Source of the DNA: Bog-159 sp963709155
GTDB taxonomy: Bacteria; Acidobacteriota; Terriglobia; Bryobacterales; Bryobacteraceae
DNA length: 64,000 nucleotides
NCBI GenBank assembly: GCA_963709155.1
Contig: CAVPVD010000010.1
Location: 744,001 to 808,000, forward strand
Direction of reading: 5' to 3'
The position numbers were made by a program, and so were the translations under genes. This document shows, piece after piece, positions 8,137 through 16,978 of this stretch (positions within the stretch are counted from its first letter, which is position 1; the number at the start of each line of letters is the position of its first letter). The notes under the pieces were generated by a model. It worked only from the letters and a program-made list of their open reading frames with translations, was not told the DNA's origin and searched no databases.

Positions 8137-9302
8137 CCGATTACATCCTCTTGCGGCAGCGCCATCGTTTGGTCCGGCTTGGTCACGTAGATCTGCCCGA
8201 GCTGCGCCAGACGGTGGTTAATCGCGAAAGGGCTGGCCCGCACCACATCTAGCGCGCGCCGGCCGTCGTACCTCGTCTTCTTAGCCAGAGCGCAAGCCCG
8301 GCGCGCCCATTCCGATGCGCCCATCTCCAGTTCCAGCCGCTCTACCAGGTCGGGGTTGATCACGGCCTCCTCCGCCACATTCGCAGAGAGCAGGCAAGGC
8401 AGACCCGCCGCCTGCATCTCGATCATCGCCAGGGGCAGCCCCTCGTGGATGGACGGGAAGATACCCACATCGACGGCGCCCCGCAGCAGCCGCGGCACGT
8501 CGGAACGCACCCCCGCGAAGATCGCGCGGGATCCCAGGCCGGCCTGCCGGAAACGCAGCTCCACCGGGGCCCGGAGCAGGCCATCTCCCATAAATATGAA
8601 TTTCGCGCGCGGCTCCCGCCGAAGCACCTCGGCCGCCACATCCACCAGAAACATCTGATTCTTCTGCGGTGAAAAACTCCCCACGTGCCCGAAGACGACG
8701 TCCTCGCCCGACAGCCCTAAGTCCGCCCGTACTGCGCCCGCATCGATCGCTTCCTCAAATGGTGCGAGGTCGATGCTGCAATAGAAAATCTCAAACCGAG
8801 GGTCGCCTCGCCATCCCGGCCCGAATAGGTCGGCCGCGGCTGGTTCGGAGACTGCGAGGCCGCGCGTGCAGTTTAGCCGGATCGACCGCTGCGCGGCATC
8901 CAGATACAGGCGCCGTGCGAAACCGGCATGCAACTCCGGCAAGCGCGTGTCGTTGTGGCTATGGGCGATGCGGATGGGAATCCCTGCCATGCGGCCCAGC
9001 CAGAGAGTAAAACCGCTGAAATGGTGTACGTGGCTGTGCACCACTTGAAATGGGCACAGGCGCTTGACGATTTCGAGGAACCGCTTCGCATACCGTGGCG
9101 GGTTGTGCGGGTAAGGGCAGCAAAAGATGCGCGAGCCTAGCGCTTCGATTTCCGCGTCGTAGGCCGCGGGCTGTTCCGTATGCACCAGAAAATCCATTTG
9201 CAGCCGCCGGCGATCGATACGGCGCAGCACATGCATCAGCCAGGTTTCCACGCCGCCACGATTCATAGAGCCGACCACATGCAGAACGCGAATCGGTTTC
9301 AT
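8133..9302 (-). CDS. Glycosyltransferase family 4
   Basis: The 389-residue protein begins 'MKPIRVLHVVGSMNRGGVET', a hallmark N-terminus of GT4 enzymes, with 'VHSHVHHFSGFTLWLGRMAG', 'VFGHVGSFSPQKNQMFLVD' and the donor site 'PSIHEGLPLAMIEMQAAGLP'. The ATG at 9302 overlaps the flippase stop (ATGA). The same frame stays open to 10499, but that upstream part lies over the flippase gene, is rich in Arg and Gly, and is rejected as coding. The enzyme probably adds a sugar to the EPS repeat unit; donor unknown. Confidence 0.88.
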   Translation of the reverse strand: MKPIRVLHVVGSMNRGGVETWLMHVLRRIDRRRLQMDFLVHTEQPAAYDAEIEALGSRIFCCPYPHNPPRYAKRFLEIVKRLCPFQVVHSHVHHFSGFTLWLGRMAGIPIRIAHSHNDTRLPELHAGFARRLYLDAAQRSIRLNCTRGLAVSEPAAADLFGPGWRGDPRFEIFYCSIDLAPFEEAIDAGAVRADLGLSGEDVVFGHVGSFSPQKNQMFLVDVAAEVLRREPRAKFIFMGDGLLRAPVELRFRQAGLGSRAIFAGVRSDVPRLLRGAVDVGIFPSIHEGLPLAMIEMQAAGLPCLLSANVAEEAVINPDLVERLELEMGASEWARRACALAKKTRYDGRRALDVVRASPFAINHRLAQLGQIYVTKPDQTMALPQEDVIG

Positions 9303-10609
9303 GAGACCATCGATTCTTCCGCCACGCCGCGGGCGTTCAGGAGAGCCAGGATGGCGCCCAGTTGCACCGCTGCGACCACGGTCATTGCCTGCGCCGCGCC
9401 GCGCGCGCCGTTCGCCTTCACCAGCCAGGCGCCGCAGGCCAGCGTCAATGCGGTGGTGCAGGCGAACAATGGCAACTGGCAGCGGAAGCGGCGCGCCGCC
9501 GTCAGGCTGTAACCGGCGAACGAAGCCAAATAGCTCAAAGCCGCCGCGGCCATCAACCAGATGAACAGCCCGGTATTTTGCGCGTAAGCCGCACCGTATA
9601 GCAGCTTCAGGATAGGCCCGCCGGCTACCATGGCGGCCAGAATTCCCGTAATGCCCAACAGCAGCCCAATCCCCAAAAGCTGGCCCGTCAACTTGCGAAA
9701 GGCGCGCACCCTGCCATCCGCCCAATAGGCCGCCAACCGGGGCGTTGCGGATTGCCCTAGCGCGTTCACGATCGTGGCGCCCGCCAGCAACGGGTAACCC
9801 AGGGCCGAGAAGATGCCGAGTTCCCGGACGCCGCGCATGCTGCCGATGAGGTAGCGCGGCACATTGGTGTTGAGCGAGACCAGCATGGTGACGATTCCCA
9901 GCGGTAGGGCTACGCGCAAAAGCGCCATGATGGCGGGCCTGTGATAGCGGATCATGCGGCCGCCCGCTCCCTTGGCCCGCCGCAGGTCGAAGAGGACGAA
10001 TACGCCGACCCAGGCTGCCGCCATACCGCACACGGCGGCCCATACGGTGTGCCAGGTCATAAAACAAAGCGCCGCCGCGGCAAATGAGGCGCCCCCGCGC
10101 AGCATCAGCGACTGGGCCATCAGGTCCATGCGTTCCTGTAGCTGCCAAAGGCCATAGACGATATCGCTCAACGACTCGATCCCCTTGCTGATCGCCAGCG
10201 CGGCAATGGCGGCCGCGGTCGCGCCGCGATAACCGGCCGCGGCAATTGCCCAGATCGCCAGAATGGCGGCTCCCGTCGTCAATGTCCGCGTTCCCGCGTA
10301 GTCCGAGAAAGGCACTGTGCGCCGGGCGTCGGTCGCCTGCACCGCGCGGAGTTGCAGCCCCGCGCAGAGCATGATCGGAGCCGTGATCGCCAGACCCAAA
10401 CTGAAAACCCCCACCGCTTCCGGGCTTCCCATCCTGGCCAGGATCATCAGAATGCCCCATTGGGAGCCGGCGTAAACGATGTTTCCAATCAGTGTCCAAC
10501 TGAAGTTGGAGCGTAGCGGCCGGATGGGCGGCGTGTCCAATCCGGCCCCGCCTCGCGACGGCGGTTCAAGAGTCGCTGCGCTGAGCATGTGGAAGGATAG
10601 CCGGCTCAC
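9299..10609 (-). CDS. Polysaccharide flippase (Wzx-like, MOP superfamily)
   Basis: The 436-residue integral membrane protein has about 12 hydrophobic segments, starting with 'FSWTLIGNIVYAGSQWGILM' near residue 35. The N-terminal pattern 'SNFSWTLIGNIVYAGSQWG' is typical of oligosaccharide flippases, which move undecaprenyl-linked repeat units across the inner membrane. The start is taken as GTG at 10609, overlapping the Wzc stop as GTGA; an ATG at 10588 (MLSAATLEPP) is an alternative seven codons in. It sits between the co-polymerase and a GT4 gene in a Wzx/Wzy-type order. Confidence 0.85.
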   Translation of the reverse strand: MSRLSFHMLSAATLEPPSRGGAGLDTPPIRPLRSNFSWTLIGNIVYAGSQWGILMILARMGSPEAVGVFSLGLAITAPIMLCAGLQLRAVQATDARRTVPFSDYAGTRTLTTGAAILAIWAIAAAGYRGATAAAIAALAISKGIESLSDIVYGLWQLQERMDLMAQSLMLRGGASFAAAALCFMTWHTVWAAVCGMAAAWVGVFVLFDLRRAKGAGGRMIRYHRPAIMALLRVALPLGIVTMLVSLNTNVPRYLIGSMRGVRELGIFSALGYPLLAGATIVNALGQSATPRLAAYWADGRVRAFRKLTGQLLGIGLLLGITGILAAMVAGGPILKLLYGAAYAQNTGLFIWLMAAAALSYLASFAGYSLTAARRFRCQLPLFACTTALTLACGAWLVKANGARGAAQAMTVVAAVQLGAILALLNARGVAEESMVS

Positions 10610-12810
10610 TCCGCCGACTTGTAATACCGGTAGTATTTTCCGTAGTAGCCGTAATAACGGTAGCTGTCGCTCATGTTGCTCGTCACCGAGTTCAACACTA
10701 GCCCCACCACGTTGGCCCGCACCCGCTGCAGGGTGCTCAGCGCCGAAGCCACGGTCTTGCGATTGGTTTCACCGGCTTTGGCCACCATCACTACGCCATC
10801 TACCGCGGCGGCCATTTGCAGCGGCTCGGGGAAGCCCAGTATGGGCGGGGAGTCCACCACGATCAAATCGTATTCGGTGCCGGCATCTTCCAGGATTTCC
10901 GGCAGCCGGCGTCCGATCAGGTCCGCGGCCCGGCGGGTCGAGAATCCGGTAGGTAGGATATCCAGATCGTCGAGTCCCGGCAGTTTCACGATCTTCTCGC
11001 GCCACTGTAACCCGTTCTGCAAAACGCTGGCCAGTCCCGATTCCGGATTGATTCCCAGCTTGGAGTGGACCCCGGGCCGGCGCAGGTCGCAATCGATCAG
11101 CAGCGTCTTGTGCTTCTGCTGCGCATGCGCGATGGCCAGGTGCACGGCGGTAGTAGTCTTGCCTTCCGCCGGCGTGGCGCTGGTGATCATTAGCGAGCGC
11201 AAGCGGCGGTCGAACGATCCCAGCAGAATCGAGTTGCGCAAGGTGCGCACGGCTTCCTCGAAGCCGGTGGTGGTGCGATCCGGCGGCGCTGCCGCAGTCG
11301 CATCTCCAAGCACCAGCGCCGTCGATCCCGGCGCGCCCGAAATTGTCGCGACCAGGCCGCGCCGCCAGTTCTTCACCATCGGCAAGCTTCCCAGTACATC
11401 CGTCTGGAAGAGGGTATGCACCTGTTCCGGGTCGCGCACGGAGCCGTCCAGCAAGTCCGACAAGACGGCGCAGCCCACGGCCAGCAGCGAAGAGAACAGG
11501 AAGGCCAGCAGAACGTTCAACTTCATGTTCGGAAATACCGGATGGATGGCGGCGCGCGCCGGATCGGCGATCCGGATGGAGCTGTTCTGGAACCCCGCGT
11601 TAATGCCCGCCTCTTTGATCTTGCGTACCAGTTCCTCATAAAGGGACTTATCGGCGTCCGCTTCCCGCTTGAGCGATTGGTATTCGAAACTCCGTGCGTT
11701 CAGGCTGTCGAACTCCGTTTTGGTTTCCCCTACCGCTTTGCGCAGCATGCCCTCGCGATTCACCGATTCCCGGTATTCCACTTCCACGCGCTGCGCCGCG
11801 TTGCTGCGGCTCTGCTGCAACTGGCGCTCGATTTCCTCCACCTGCACCGCGGCCTTGCGGTATTCCGGATGATTCGGGCCATAATGAGTGCGCGTATCGG
11901 CAAACTTCTGGCGGGCTTCGTCCAGCTTGCCGGAAAGCGTTTTCAGGTTCTCGCCCTGAGTCGAGACCTGGGCGGCTTCGAGCGTGCCGCTCTGCACCGA
12001 TTTCCAGGCCGATTCCTTACGCACGCGGTCGGTCTGCGCATTGGTGTATTCGGTATTGAGCTGCAGCAGGCGCGCCGACAGAATACTGGTCTTCTCTTCC
12101 GGATTGATGACGTTTAATTCACGCTCGAACTGCACCAGCGCCGCCGACGACCGCTCCATTTTGGCTTTTAATTCCTCGAGCTGCTTCTCCATGAAGTCCG
12201 CCAGCGACGCCGACGATTTGAACCGGATGTTATAGGTGTGCTGCACATAGGATTGCGCGACCGCATTCGCCACGTCGGCCGCCAGGCGCGGCTGCGGCGA
12301 ACGGTAGCTGATCAGCAACAGGTAAGTGTTGGGGGGCCGCGTCACCTTGAGCTTCTTGAGCAGGATGGGAGCCTCGTCTTCCGCTTCGGAGGCAGCCTTC
12401 TGCGGCGTAACGTCGGAAGCCTCCTTCTCCAAATCCAGCAGACGATATTTCTGCGCCACCGGCCGCAGCACCGAGTCCGACTGGATCAACTTTACCTGCG
12501 TCGCCAGAAACTGGTCCGCGTCGTTCAACGGCGAACGGGCAGCGTCCTGCCCGATGATGGCGGATGGCACCTGGCGATCGATATCCACCGTCACGGTGGA
12601 TTCGTAAATCGGCGTGAGCCGCGCGGAGACGATCAGGGTCGCGATCGCACACGCCAGCACAAAAGTGAGAATCTTCCAGCGGTGGCGGCGCAGGATCCAG
12701 ACATAGTGAGCCAGCGGTACGGCGGATTGCTCCGGCGGCTCGACATCATAACCATACCAGCTTGGCTGTAAGGCCTGGTTAGGGGCGGGTAGAGCTCTGG
12801 GATCGGTCAT
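10606..12810 (-). CDS. wzc: Wzc-like polysaccharide co-polymerase with BY-kinase domain
   Basis: The 734-residue protein combines an N-terminal Wzz chain-length domain (first membrane helix about residues 46-63, second about 425-447), a long periplasmic coiled-coil region, and a C-terminal cytoplasmic tyrosine kinase. Kinase motifs are Walker A 'SATPAEGKTTTAVHLA', Walker A-prime 'TLLIDCDLRRP' and Walker B 'YDLIVVDSPPILG'. The last 20 residues hold nine tyrosines (SYRYYGYYGKYYRYYK), the autophosphorylation cluster. It works with Wza export and Wzy polymerisation and should be dephosphorylated by the divergent CpsB-type phosphatase at 15873. A 21-bp gap separates it from wza; no strong ribosome-binding site is visible. 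Confidence 0.95.
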   Translation of the reverse strand: MTDPRALPAPNQALQPSWYGYDVEPPEQSAVPLAHYVWILRRHRWKILTFVLACAIATLIVSARLTPIYESTVTVDIDRQVPSAIIGQDAARSPLNDADQFLATQVKLIQSDSVLRPVAQKYRLLDLEKEASDVTPQKAASEAEDEAPILLKKLKVTRPPNTYLLLISYRSPQPRLAADVANAVAQSYVQHTYNIRFKSSASLADFMEKQLEELKAKMERSSAALVQFERELNVINPEEKTSILSARLLQLNTEYTNAQTDRVRKESAWKSVQSGTLEAAQVSTQGENLKTLSGKLDEARQKFADTRTHYGPNHPEYRKAAVQVEEIERQLQQSRSNAAQRVEVEYRESVNREGMLRKAVGETKTEFDSLNARSFEYQSLKREADADKSLYEELVRKIKEAGINAGFQNSSIRIADPARAAIHPVFPNMKLNVLLAFLFSSLLAVGCAVLSDLLDGSVRDPEQVHTLFQTDVLGSLPMVKNWRRGLVATISGAPGSTALVLGDATAAAPPDRTTTGFEEAVRTLRNSILLGSFDRRLRSLMITSATPAEGKTTTAVHLAIAHAQQKHKTLLIDCDLRRPGVHSKLGINPESGLASVLQNGLQWREKIVKLPGLDDLDILPTGFSTRRAADLIGRRLPEILEDAGTEYDLIVVDSPPILGFPEPLQMAAAVDGVVMVAKAGETNRKTVASALSTLQRVRANVVGLVLNSVTSNMSDSYRYYGYYGKYYRYYKSAE

Positions 12811-12831
12811 AGCATTATAGAGAATATCGGC

Positions 12832-13821
12832 TTATTTGACGCCTGCATAAATCAGCGCCGTACTGGCGCCGGCCCCCAGGATCAGGACCTTTTCAAGAGC
12901 ACCCAGGGTCAGGCGGCGGCCCTTGTTGTCCGGCACGTAAAGAATGTCGTTAGCCAGTAGTACGGCGTCCGGCGCCTTGCGCTCCATGATCTTGCTCAGC
13001 GGAACTGAAATCTCATTCTTGCTGCCGTTGGCTTCCCGCCGGTATATGTAGGCGTCTTTGGCGGCGTACGGCATGAGCCCCTCCGACAGCGCCAGCATCT
13101 TCAGAACCGTGGATTCCACGCCGTCCTGCACGGTGAAGGCGCCCGGCTTCTTGACGTTGCCGATGACGTAGACTTTGCCGGATTCCGGAACGCGGATCTC
13201 CTCGCCGCCAATCAGGGATATGTTCAAAGCGGGATCGGCGGCATCGATCAGCCCCTTCACCAGAATGCGCTGCACCAGGGCGGTGACGGTGCCATCCGCG
13301 CCCGACTGTGCGCGGCTAACCAGGATCTCGGGACCCGCTTCCGGAGCCAGTCCCCCGGCCTTGGTGATGGCTTCCAGCAGGGTGACCGGGCCCGACGCCT
13401 GGAATGTCAGCGGCTGCTTCACCGCGCCGGCTACCGAAATGGGTCTGCTGTTGTATTCGGCGATGGTGACGGTGACGAAAGGGTCCACCATGAGTTGCTC
13501 GGCCATCAACGCCGACGAAATCGCGGTCTCCAACTCGCCCGGCATCAGGCCCTCGGCTTTGATGCGCCGCTTCAGCATGGGTAGCCGCATCATCCCATCC
13601 GCCCCTATGCGCACCGTGCGCGTGAGCTCCGGCGCGTCATATACCGAAACCGCCACCAGATCGTTGGCGCCGATGCGCTGCGCGGGCAAATTGGCATTGG
13701 GATCCGGCATGGGACGCACTTGCGCCACACCCGGCGCCAGCGCCATCAGCAAAATGCTTAAGCCCGGCATCCAGCGTTTGACGGCTTGAAGGGCGCTATG
13801 GCCGCGGCTGAGTCTCTCCAT
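12832..13821 (-). CDS. Polysaccharide export protein (Wza-like, SLBB domains)
   Basis: The 329-residue secreted protein has a signal sequence (MERLSRGHSALQAVKRWMPG then a hydrophobic run to about residue 34), a poly_export domain starting 'RIGANDLVAVSVYDAPELT' and later SLBB units ('PISVAGAVKQPLTFQ', 'KVYVIGNVKKPGAFTVQDGV'). It would form the outer-membrane EPS channel. Unlike E. coli Wza, no lipobox cysteine is seen. A hydrophobic C-terminal stretch (VLILGAGASTALIY) may span the membrane. The ATG at 13821 has an AAGGAG box seven bases upstream and overlaps the preceding small gene by 26 bases, which suggests translational coupling. Confidence 0.92.
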   Translation of the reverse strand: MERLSRGHSALQAVKRWMPGLSILLMALAPGVAQVRPMPDPNANLPAQRIGANDLVAVSVYDAPELTRTVRIGADGMMRLPMLKRRIKAEGLMPGELETAISSALMAEQLMVDPFVTVTIAEYNSRPISVAGAVKQPLTFQASGPVTLLEAITKAGGLAPEAGPEILVSRAQSGADGTVTALVQRILVKGLIDAADPALNISLIGGEEIRVPESGKVYVIGNVKKPGAFTVQDGVESTVLKMLALSEGLMPYAAKDAYIYRREANGSKNEISVPLSKIMERKAPDAVLLANDILYVPDNKGRRLTLGALEKVLILGAGASTALIYAGVK

Positions 13822-14065
13822 GAAGCACTCCTTGAATCAGGTTTTCCAGTTGAAATTGAATGGCCGCTATCTGCCGTTCCAGATCGGCGAAGCGGCGCGC
13901 CATTTGGCTGCCGGGCGCATCCGAACTCAGGCATTCCAGAACTTCGGAGCGCGTAAAATCCGAGAGGTTGCGCGCCCCCGCCCGGTTGGAAGCTTCCTGT
14001 AACGAGCGATATTCGTCCTGGCTGAGCCGGAACACCACTACCCGGTTTCGAGGCTTGTTGGTCAT
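13796..14065 (-). CDS. Small ribbon-helix-helix-like putative regulator
   Basis: The 89-residue protein starts 'MTNKPRNRVVVFRLSQDEYR', a beta strand followed by helices with alternating hydrophobic residues, as in CopG/Arc or MobC-like ribbon-helix-helix proteins. The second half (QMARRFADLERQIAAIQFQLE) looks like a short coiled coil. It lies between the antiterminator gene and wza, overlapping wza by 26 bases, so it probably belongs to the operon and may bind DNA to tune its expression. RHH domains are short and diverge fast, so this is a tentative fold assignment. It could instead be an accessory protein of the antiterminator. Confidence 0.6.
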   Translation of the reverse strand: MTNKPRNRVVVFRLSQDEYRSLQEASNRAGARNLSDFTRSEVLECLSSDAPGSQMARRFADLERQIAAIQFQLENLIQGVLHGETQPRP

Positions 14066-14103
14066 GGCCCAACCGCGGTCGGATACAACAGCCGGTTTCT
14101 GGA

Positions 14104-14661
14104 TCAAGCGCGAATTCCCGCTCCGGTAAGATACAGGCGCGCCATGCTGGCGTGCTCCGCGCCGTCCACCGCGCGGATCATGTCGCGGTCGATTTCGACA
14201 GCCACCGCGCGGCGCAATAACTCGACGGAAACCACGACACGGAACGCATCCTTCTCCCGGATCAAAACGCCTTCCAGGCCGGCCAGCGATCCCCGCTCGA
14301 TGCGCGCCCGCTGTCCGACCTGCATATATGGCCACGGCTGCGACGGCAAGCCCGAGTCCTGAATGGCGCGGATGCGCGAGATCTCGTCGTCGGCTACCGG
14401 CGCAGGCGTTTCCGAAAAACTCACCACCGAAGTCACACCGGGGGTGTTGAGCACCTGCAGCCGCGTCGCAAAGCAAAACCGGCAGAACACATATCCGGGG
14501 AAGAGCGGCAGATCGACGGACTGGATGCGATCCGTCCACCGCCGCCGCGCCCTGTAGAGAGGCACAAACGCTTCCAACCCCTTGCTTCGCAGATTCCCCG
14601 CAACCACCTTCTCGTGCCTGGGCCTGGCAGTCAAAGCGAACCATGCGTGTGACTTAGTCAT
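14104..14661 (-). CDS. NusG/RfaH/UpxY-type transcription antiterminator of the EPS operon
   Basis: The 185-residue protein has an N-terminal NGN domain ('WFALTARPRHEKVVAGNLRS', 'AFVPLYRARRRWTDR', 'LPLFPGYVFCRF') and a C-terminal KOW segment ('GQRARIERGSLAGLEGVLI'). This is the layout of specialised NusG paralogues such as RfaH and Bacteroides UpxY, which ride with RNA polymerase and prevent early termination in long polysaccharide operons. It is the first gene after a 184-bp AT-rich gap and is followed by about 14 kb of genes on the same strand, which fits that role. It is too specialised in context, and too short on housekeeping neighbours (secE, rplK), to be the general NusG. Confidence 0.88.
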   Translation of the reverse strand: MTKSHAWFALTARPRHEKVVAGNLRSKGLEAFVPLYRARRRWTDRIQSVDLPLFPGYVFCRFCFATRLQVLNTPGVTSVVSFSETPAPVADDEISRIRAIQDSGLPSQPWPYMQVGQRARIERGSLAGLEGVLIREKDAFRVVVSVELLRRAVAVEIDRDMIRAVDGAEHASMARLYLTGAGIRA

Positions 14662-14845
14662 AAGGCAAAGCTATCGCTGTCTCGGTCCCATCCGGGCTTC
14701 CCAAGAAAGTAAGTTGAAATTGTTGCAGCATACAAATGGTAAACACCGGACATAATTGTTCTCTATTATTTTTCATGCCACTTATTCCATGGTCCGGGCA
14801 GTGCTATCCGCACGCCTGGCTTGAGACACGCGTGCGCGCAGCCAA
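14662..14845 (-). promoter_or_regulatory. AT-rich intergenic region likely carrying the EPS operon promoter/leader
   Basis: This 184-bp gap between the FecR-like gene and the antiterminator gene is clearly richer in A and T than its surroundings, especially 14704-14790. That is the expected composition for a promoter and antiterminator-loading leader of the minus-strand EPS genes. I could not fix a convincing -35/-10 pair, so only the region is marked. Confidence 0.35.
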
Positions 14846-15760
14846 TTACCGGCTGGTGCTGGGCTGGCTCCCGCTCTGTCCCGGCAATGCGTGCGCGGCC
14901 GCCAGTCCACCGATGGTGCCCGCCGCTGCGACGCCACCCACGATAGCCACTACGGCGCCTGTAGAAAGGCCCCCGGCGGCAGCGCCCGCGGCCCCGGCGC
15001 CCGCGGCTCCGGCAGTTCCAGCGGTCGCCGCGCGCGCGCTCTTAGTCAGGCGCTTGATGCTGGTCACGTCGATCAACTGGGACGCCCCGGCCACCGTAGG
15101 CGCCGCGGCATTCACGGTCCCCACGATCTCCACCAGATTCCCGACTTCCGGTTCCAATCCCGCGCCCTGCACCTGCATGGTCACGTTGGTCGTCCGGTCG
15201 ATCACGATGAACTTGCCGGCTTTCAACGCCAGGATTCCCGAAACCTTGGTCACCGCCGCCGCGCTGCCTTCCTGCGGCTCGAACGCCATTTCGCGGCCGC
15301 TCGCGAGCCGGGCAATCAGCACTCCGTCGCTGTTGGACACGCGCACCTCGCCATCCCGCGCCGCCACCACCACATGCTTTGTGCCGGTCAACTGCACGCG
15401 CGCCGTGGCGCCCCGCTGATCCGCCTCAACCTGCAAGCCGGCGGCCTCAATCTTGTAGTGGGCGGATTCCAACTGCCCGATGCCTTGCTCCAACACCAGC
15501 CGCGACGCATAAACGCGCGCGCGCGTATCTGCCGCCAGCCGCAGGTTCACTCCGTTGTTGAGCTGAAGCTGCGATGACGAAATATTTGTTTCTATGACGT
15601 TGCCTTCGAACAGCGTGGCGGATCCCCGCACACGCGAATGATCCAATTGGAAGCTGCCGTCGGCCACTACCAGGCCGATGGCGGAATTGGCGGCGAAACT
15701 CGCCGATAAACCACAAAGCGACAAAAGGCCGAGCGAAACCCGGCGGGCGATCGAGGACAT
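14846..15760 (-). CDS. Secreted FecR-like protein of unknown function
   Basis: The 304-residue protein has a signal peptide (basic start, hydrophobic 'LGLLSLCGLSASFA'), followed by a FecR-like beta region with phrases such as 'RGSATLFEGNVIETN' and 'ARVQLTGTKHVVVAARDGEV'. The last 70 residues are very rich in Ala and Gly and contain one glycine-rich hydrophobic helix (about residues 265-290). The start is ATG 15760, with AAAAGGAG seven bases upstream; a TTG just before it is ignored. FecR domains occur in periplasmic regulators and surface proteins. Its place at the head of the EPS locus suggests an envelope role, but function is unknown. Confidence 0.65.
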   Translation of the reverse strand: MSSIARRVSLGLLSLCGLSASFAANSAIGLVVADGSFQLDHSRVRGSATLFEGNVIETNISSSQLQLNNGVNLRLAADTRARVYASRLVLEQGIGQLESAHYKIEAAGLQVEADQRGATARVQLTGTKHVVVAARDGEVRVSNSDGVLIARLASGREMAFEPQEGSAAAVTKVSGILALKAGKFIVIDRTTNVTMQVQGAGLEPEVGNLVEIVGTVNAAAPTVAGASQLIDVTSIKRLTKSARAATAGTAGAAGAGAAGAAAGGLSTGAVVAIVGGVAAAGTIGGLAAAHALPGQSGSQPSTSR

Positions 15761-15872
15761 CAAGAATCTCCTTTTGGATCAGGTGTCCCTATCGCCCATA
15801 TAATCTCTGCGAATCTCGCGATAGTCTACCGCGATCGCCGCAGCCATCCCGCTGTCTGTAGTAGCATCAGGG

Positions 15873-16637
15873 TTGGTCGATATCCACAGCCATATCCTGT
15901 CCGGCCTCGACGACGGCGCCAGGACCTTCGAAGATTCCATCGCCATGCTGCACCTGGCCGCCGGTTCCGGCACCACCGACATCGTCGCCACGCCTCACGC
16001 CAATACGCAATTCACCTTCGACCCGGACCTGATCGGCCGGAAAATCGCCGAATTGCAAGATGCCGCCGGACCCATCCCCCGCATCCACCGCGGCTGCGAC
16101 TTCCACCTGACGCTCGAGAATATTCAGGATGCCTTGGCCAACCCAGGGAAGTATGCCATCAACCACCTCTGTTATCTGCTGGTGGAGTTCTCCGATCTGC
16201 TGATTCCCCGCACCACACAGGAGATCTTCGACCGCCTGATGGGCGCCGGCCTGACGCCGATCGTCACGCACCCCGAGCGCAACGCGCTGCTGCATACGCG
16301 TCTCGATCAGTTGCAATCCTGGGTGGAAAATGGCGCGCTGGTGCAGGTGACCGCGGGATCTTTGCTGGGTAACTTCGGACGCGCCGCCAAATCCGTGGCC
16401 CACGACCTGATGCATCGCAACCTGGTGCACTTCATCGCCAGCGACGCGCACGATACGCGGCACCGCACGCCCGTGCTCCGCGACGCCTATCAATACGTAG
16501 AAAAGACCTGGAATCCGGGGCTCGCCAAATTACTCTTCACCACCGCGCCCCAGGCTGCCATCGAGGGCGACGAAATCCTGCTGCTCGACCCGGAGCCCGC
16601 GCCCCGCAAGAAGAAGTGGTACCGGTTCGGCTTCTAA
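15873..16637 (+). CDS. CpsB/CapC-family PHP-type tyrosine-protein phosphatase
   Basis: The 254-residue protein starts 'MVDIHSHILSGLDDGARTFE', matching the metal-binding N-terminus of CpsB/YwqE phosphatases almost residue for residue. That supports the TTG start at 15873 despite the unusual codon. Further metal ligands appear in 'ATPHANTQF', 'GLTPIVTHPERN' and 'FIASDAHDTRHRTP'. These enzymes remove phosphate from the tyrosine tail of Wzc-type kinases and reset polymerisation. It is divergent from the EPS operon with about 110 bp between them. It ends with a basic tail (PRKKKWYRFGF) that could touch the membrane. Confidence 0.92.
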   Translation: MVDIHSHILSGLDDGARTFEDSIAMLHLAAGSGTTDIVATPHANTQFTFDPDLIGRKIAELQDAAGPIPRIHRGCDFHLTLENIQDALANPGKYAINHLCYLLVEFSDLLIPRTTQEIFDRLMGAGLTPIVTHPERNALLHTRLDQLQSWVENGALVQVTAGSLLGNFGRAAKSVAHDLMHRNLVHFIASDAHDTRHRTPVLRDAYQYVEKTWNPGLAKLLFTTAPQAAIEGDEILLLDPEPAPRKKKWYRFGF

Positions 16638-16657
16638 CTCCCTTTTTAGGCGGCCAG

Positions 16658-16682
16658 AGCCGGCTGAAAGCCGGCTGCGGGC
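16658..16682 (+). repeat. Short intergenic palindromic repeat B, copy 1
   Basis: This 25-bp sequence contains AGCCGGCTGAAAGCCGGCT, which folds into a hairpin with a GAAA loop, followed by GCGGGC. An exact reverse-complement copy lies at 35412-35436. It sits between the convergent cpsB-like and hypC-like genes, so it could act as a bidirectional hairpin. There is no T run as in a simple intrinsic terminator. Confidence 0.7.
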
Positions 16683-16716
16683 TGAACTGCCCCACAAAAC
16701 CAAACTGACCCAGCGC

Positions 16717-16977
16717 TCAAGAACCTTCCACATCCGGCCCAAACTCATCCTTGAGCAGCCCCATAGCCTCCAACACCTGGTAGCTTCGTTCGGCTTCTTC
16801 ACGATCGACCCGGCTCATTGCAAAACCTACATGCACCAGCACGTAGTCGCCGATCGACGCTTCGGGAACCAAGTCGAGACAAGTCATGCGGCTAATACCG
16901 CCAAACTCGACGCGCCCGATCCTGACCCCATTCTCCACTTCACTGCTGACGATCTTCCCGGGAATGGCCAGGCACAT
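16717..16977 (-). CDS. hypC: HypC/HupF-family hydrogenase maturation chaperone
   Basis: The 86-residue protein begins 'MCLAIPGKIVS'. The N-terminal Met-Cys-Leu-Ala-Ile-Pro-Gly is diagnostic of HypC, whose Cys2 carries the Fe(CN)2CO precursor with HypD and escorts the large subunit. 'GDYVLVHVGFAMSRVDREEA' is the second conserved block. The ATG at 16977 is one base after the protease stop, and it is the last gene of the hydrogenase operon. No hypA, hypB, hypD, hypE or hypF is visible in the window, so those must be elsewhere. Confidence 0.95.
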   Translation of the reverse strand: MCLAIPGKIVSSEVENGVRIGRVEFGGISRMTCLDLVPEASIGDYVLVHVGFAMSRVDREEAERSYQVLEAMGLLKDEFGPDVEGS

Positions 16978-16978
16978 C

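Noticed and set aside
9303..10499. About 400-codon upstream extension of the GT4 gene ending at 8133
   Set aside because: It covers the flippase gene, and its composition looks like a shadow frame. The GT4 family N-terminus begins exactly at 9302.
16638..16716. Hairpin between cpsB-like and hypC genes as an intrinsic terminator
   Set aside because: The stem is strong but there is no T run on either strand, and the same sequence occurs as a repeat elsewhere.
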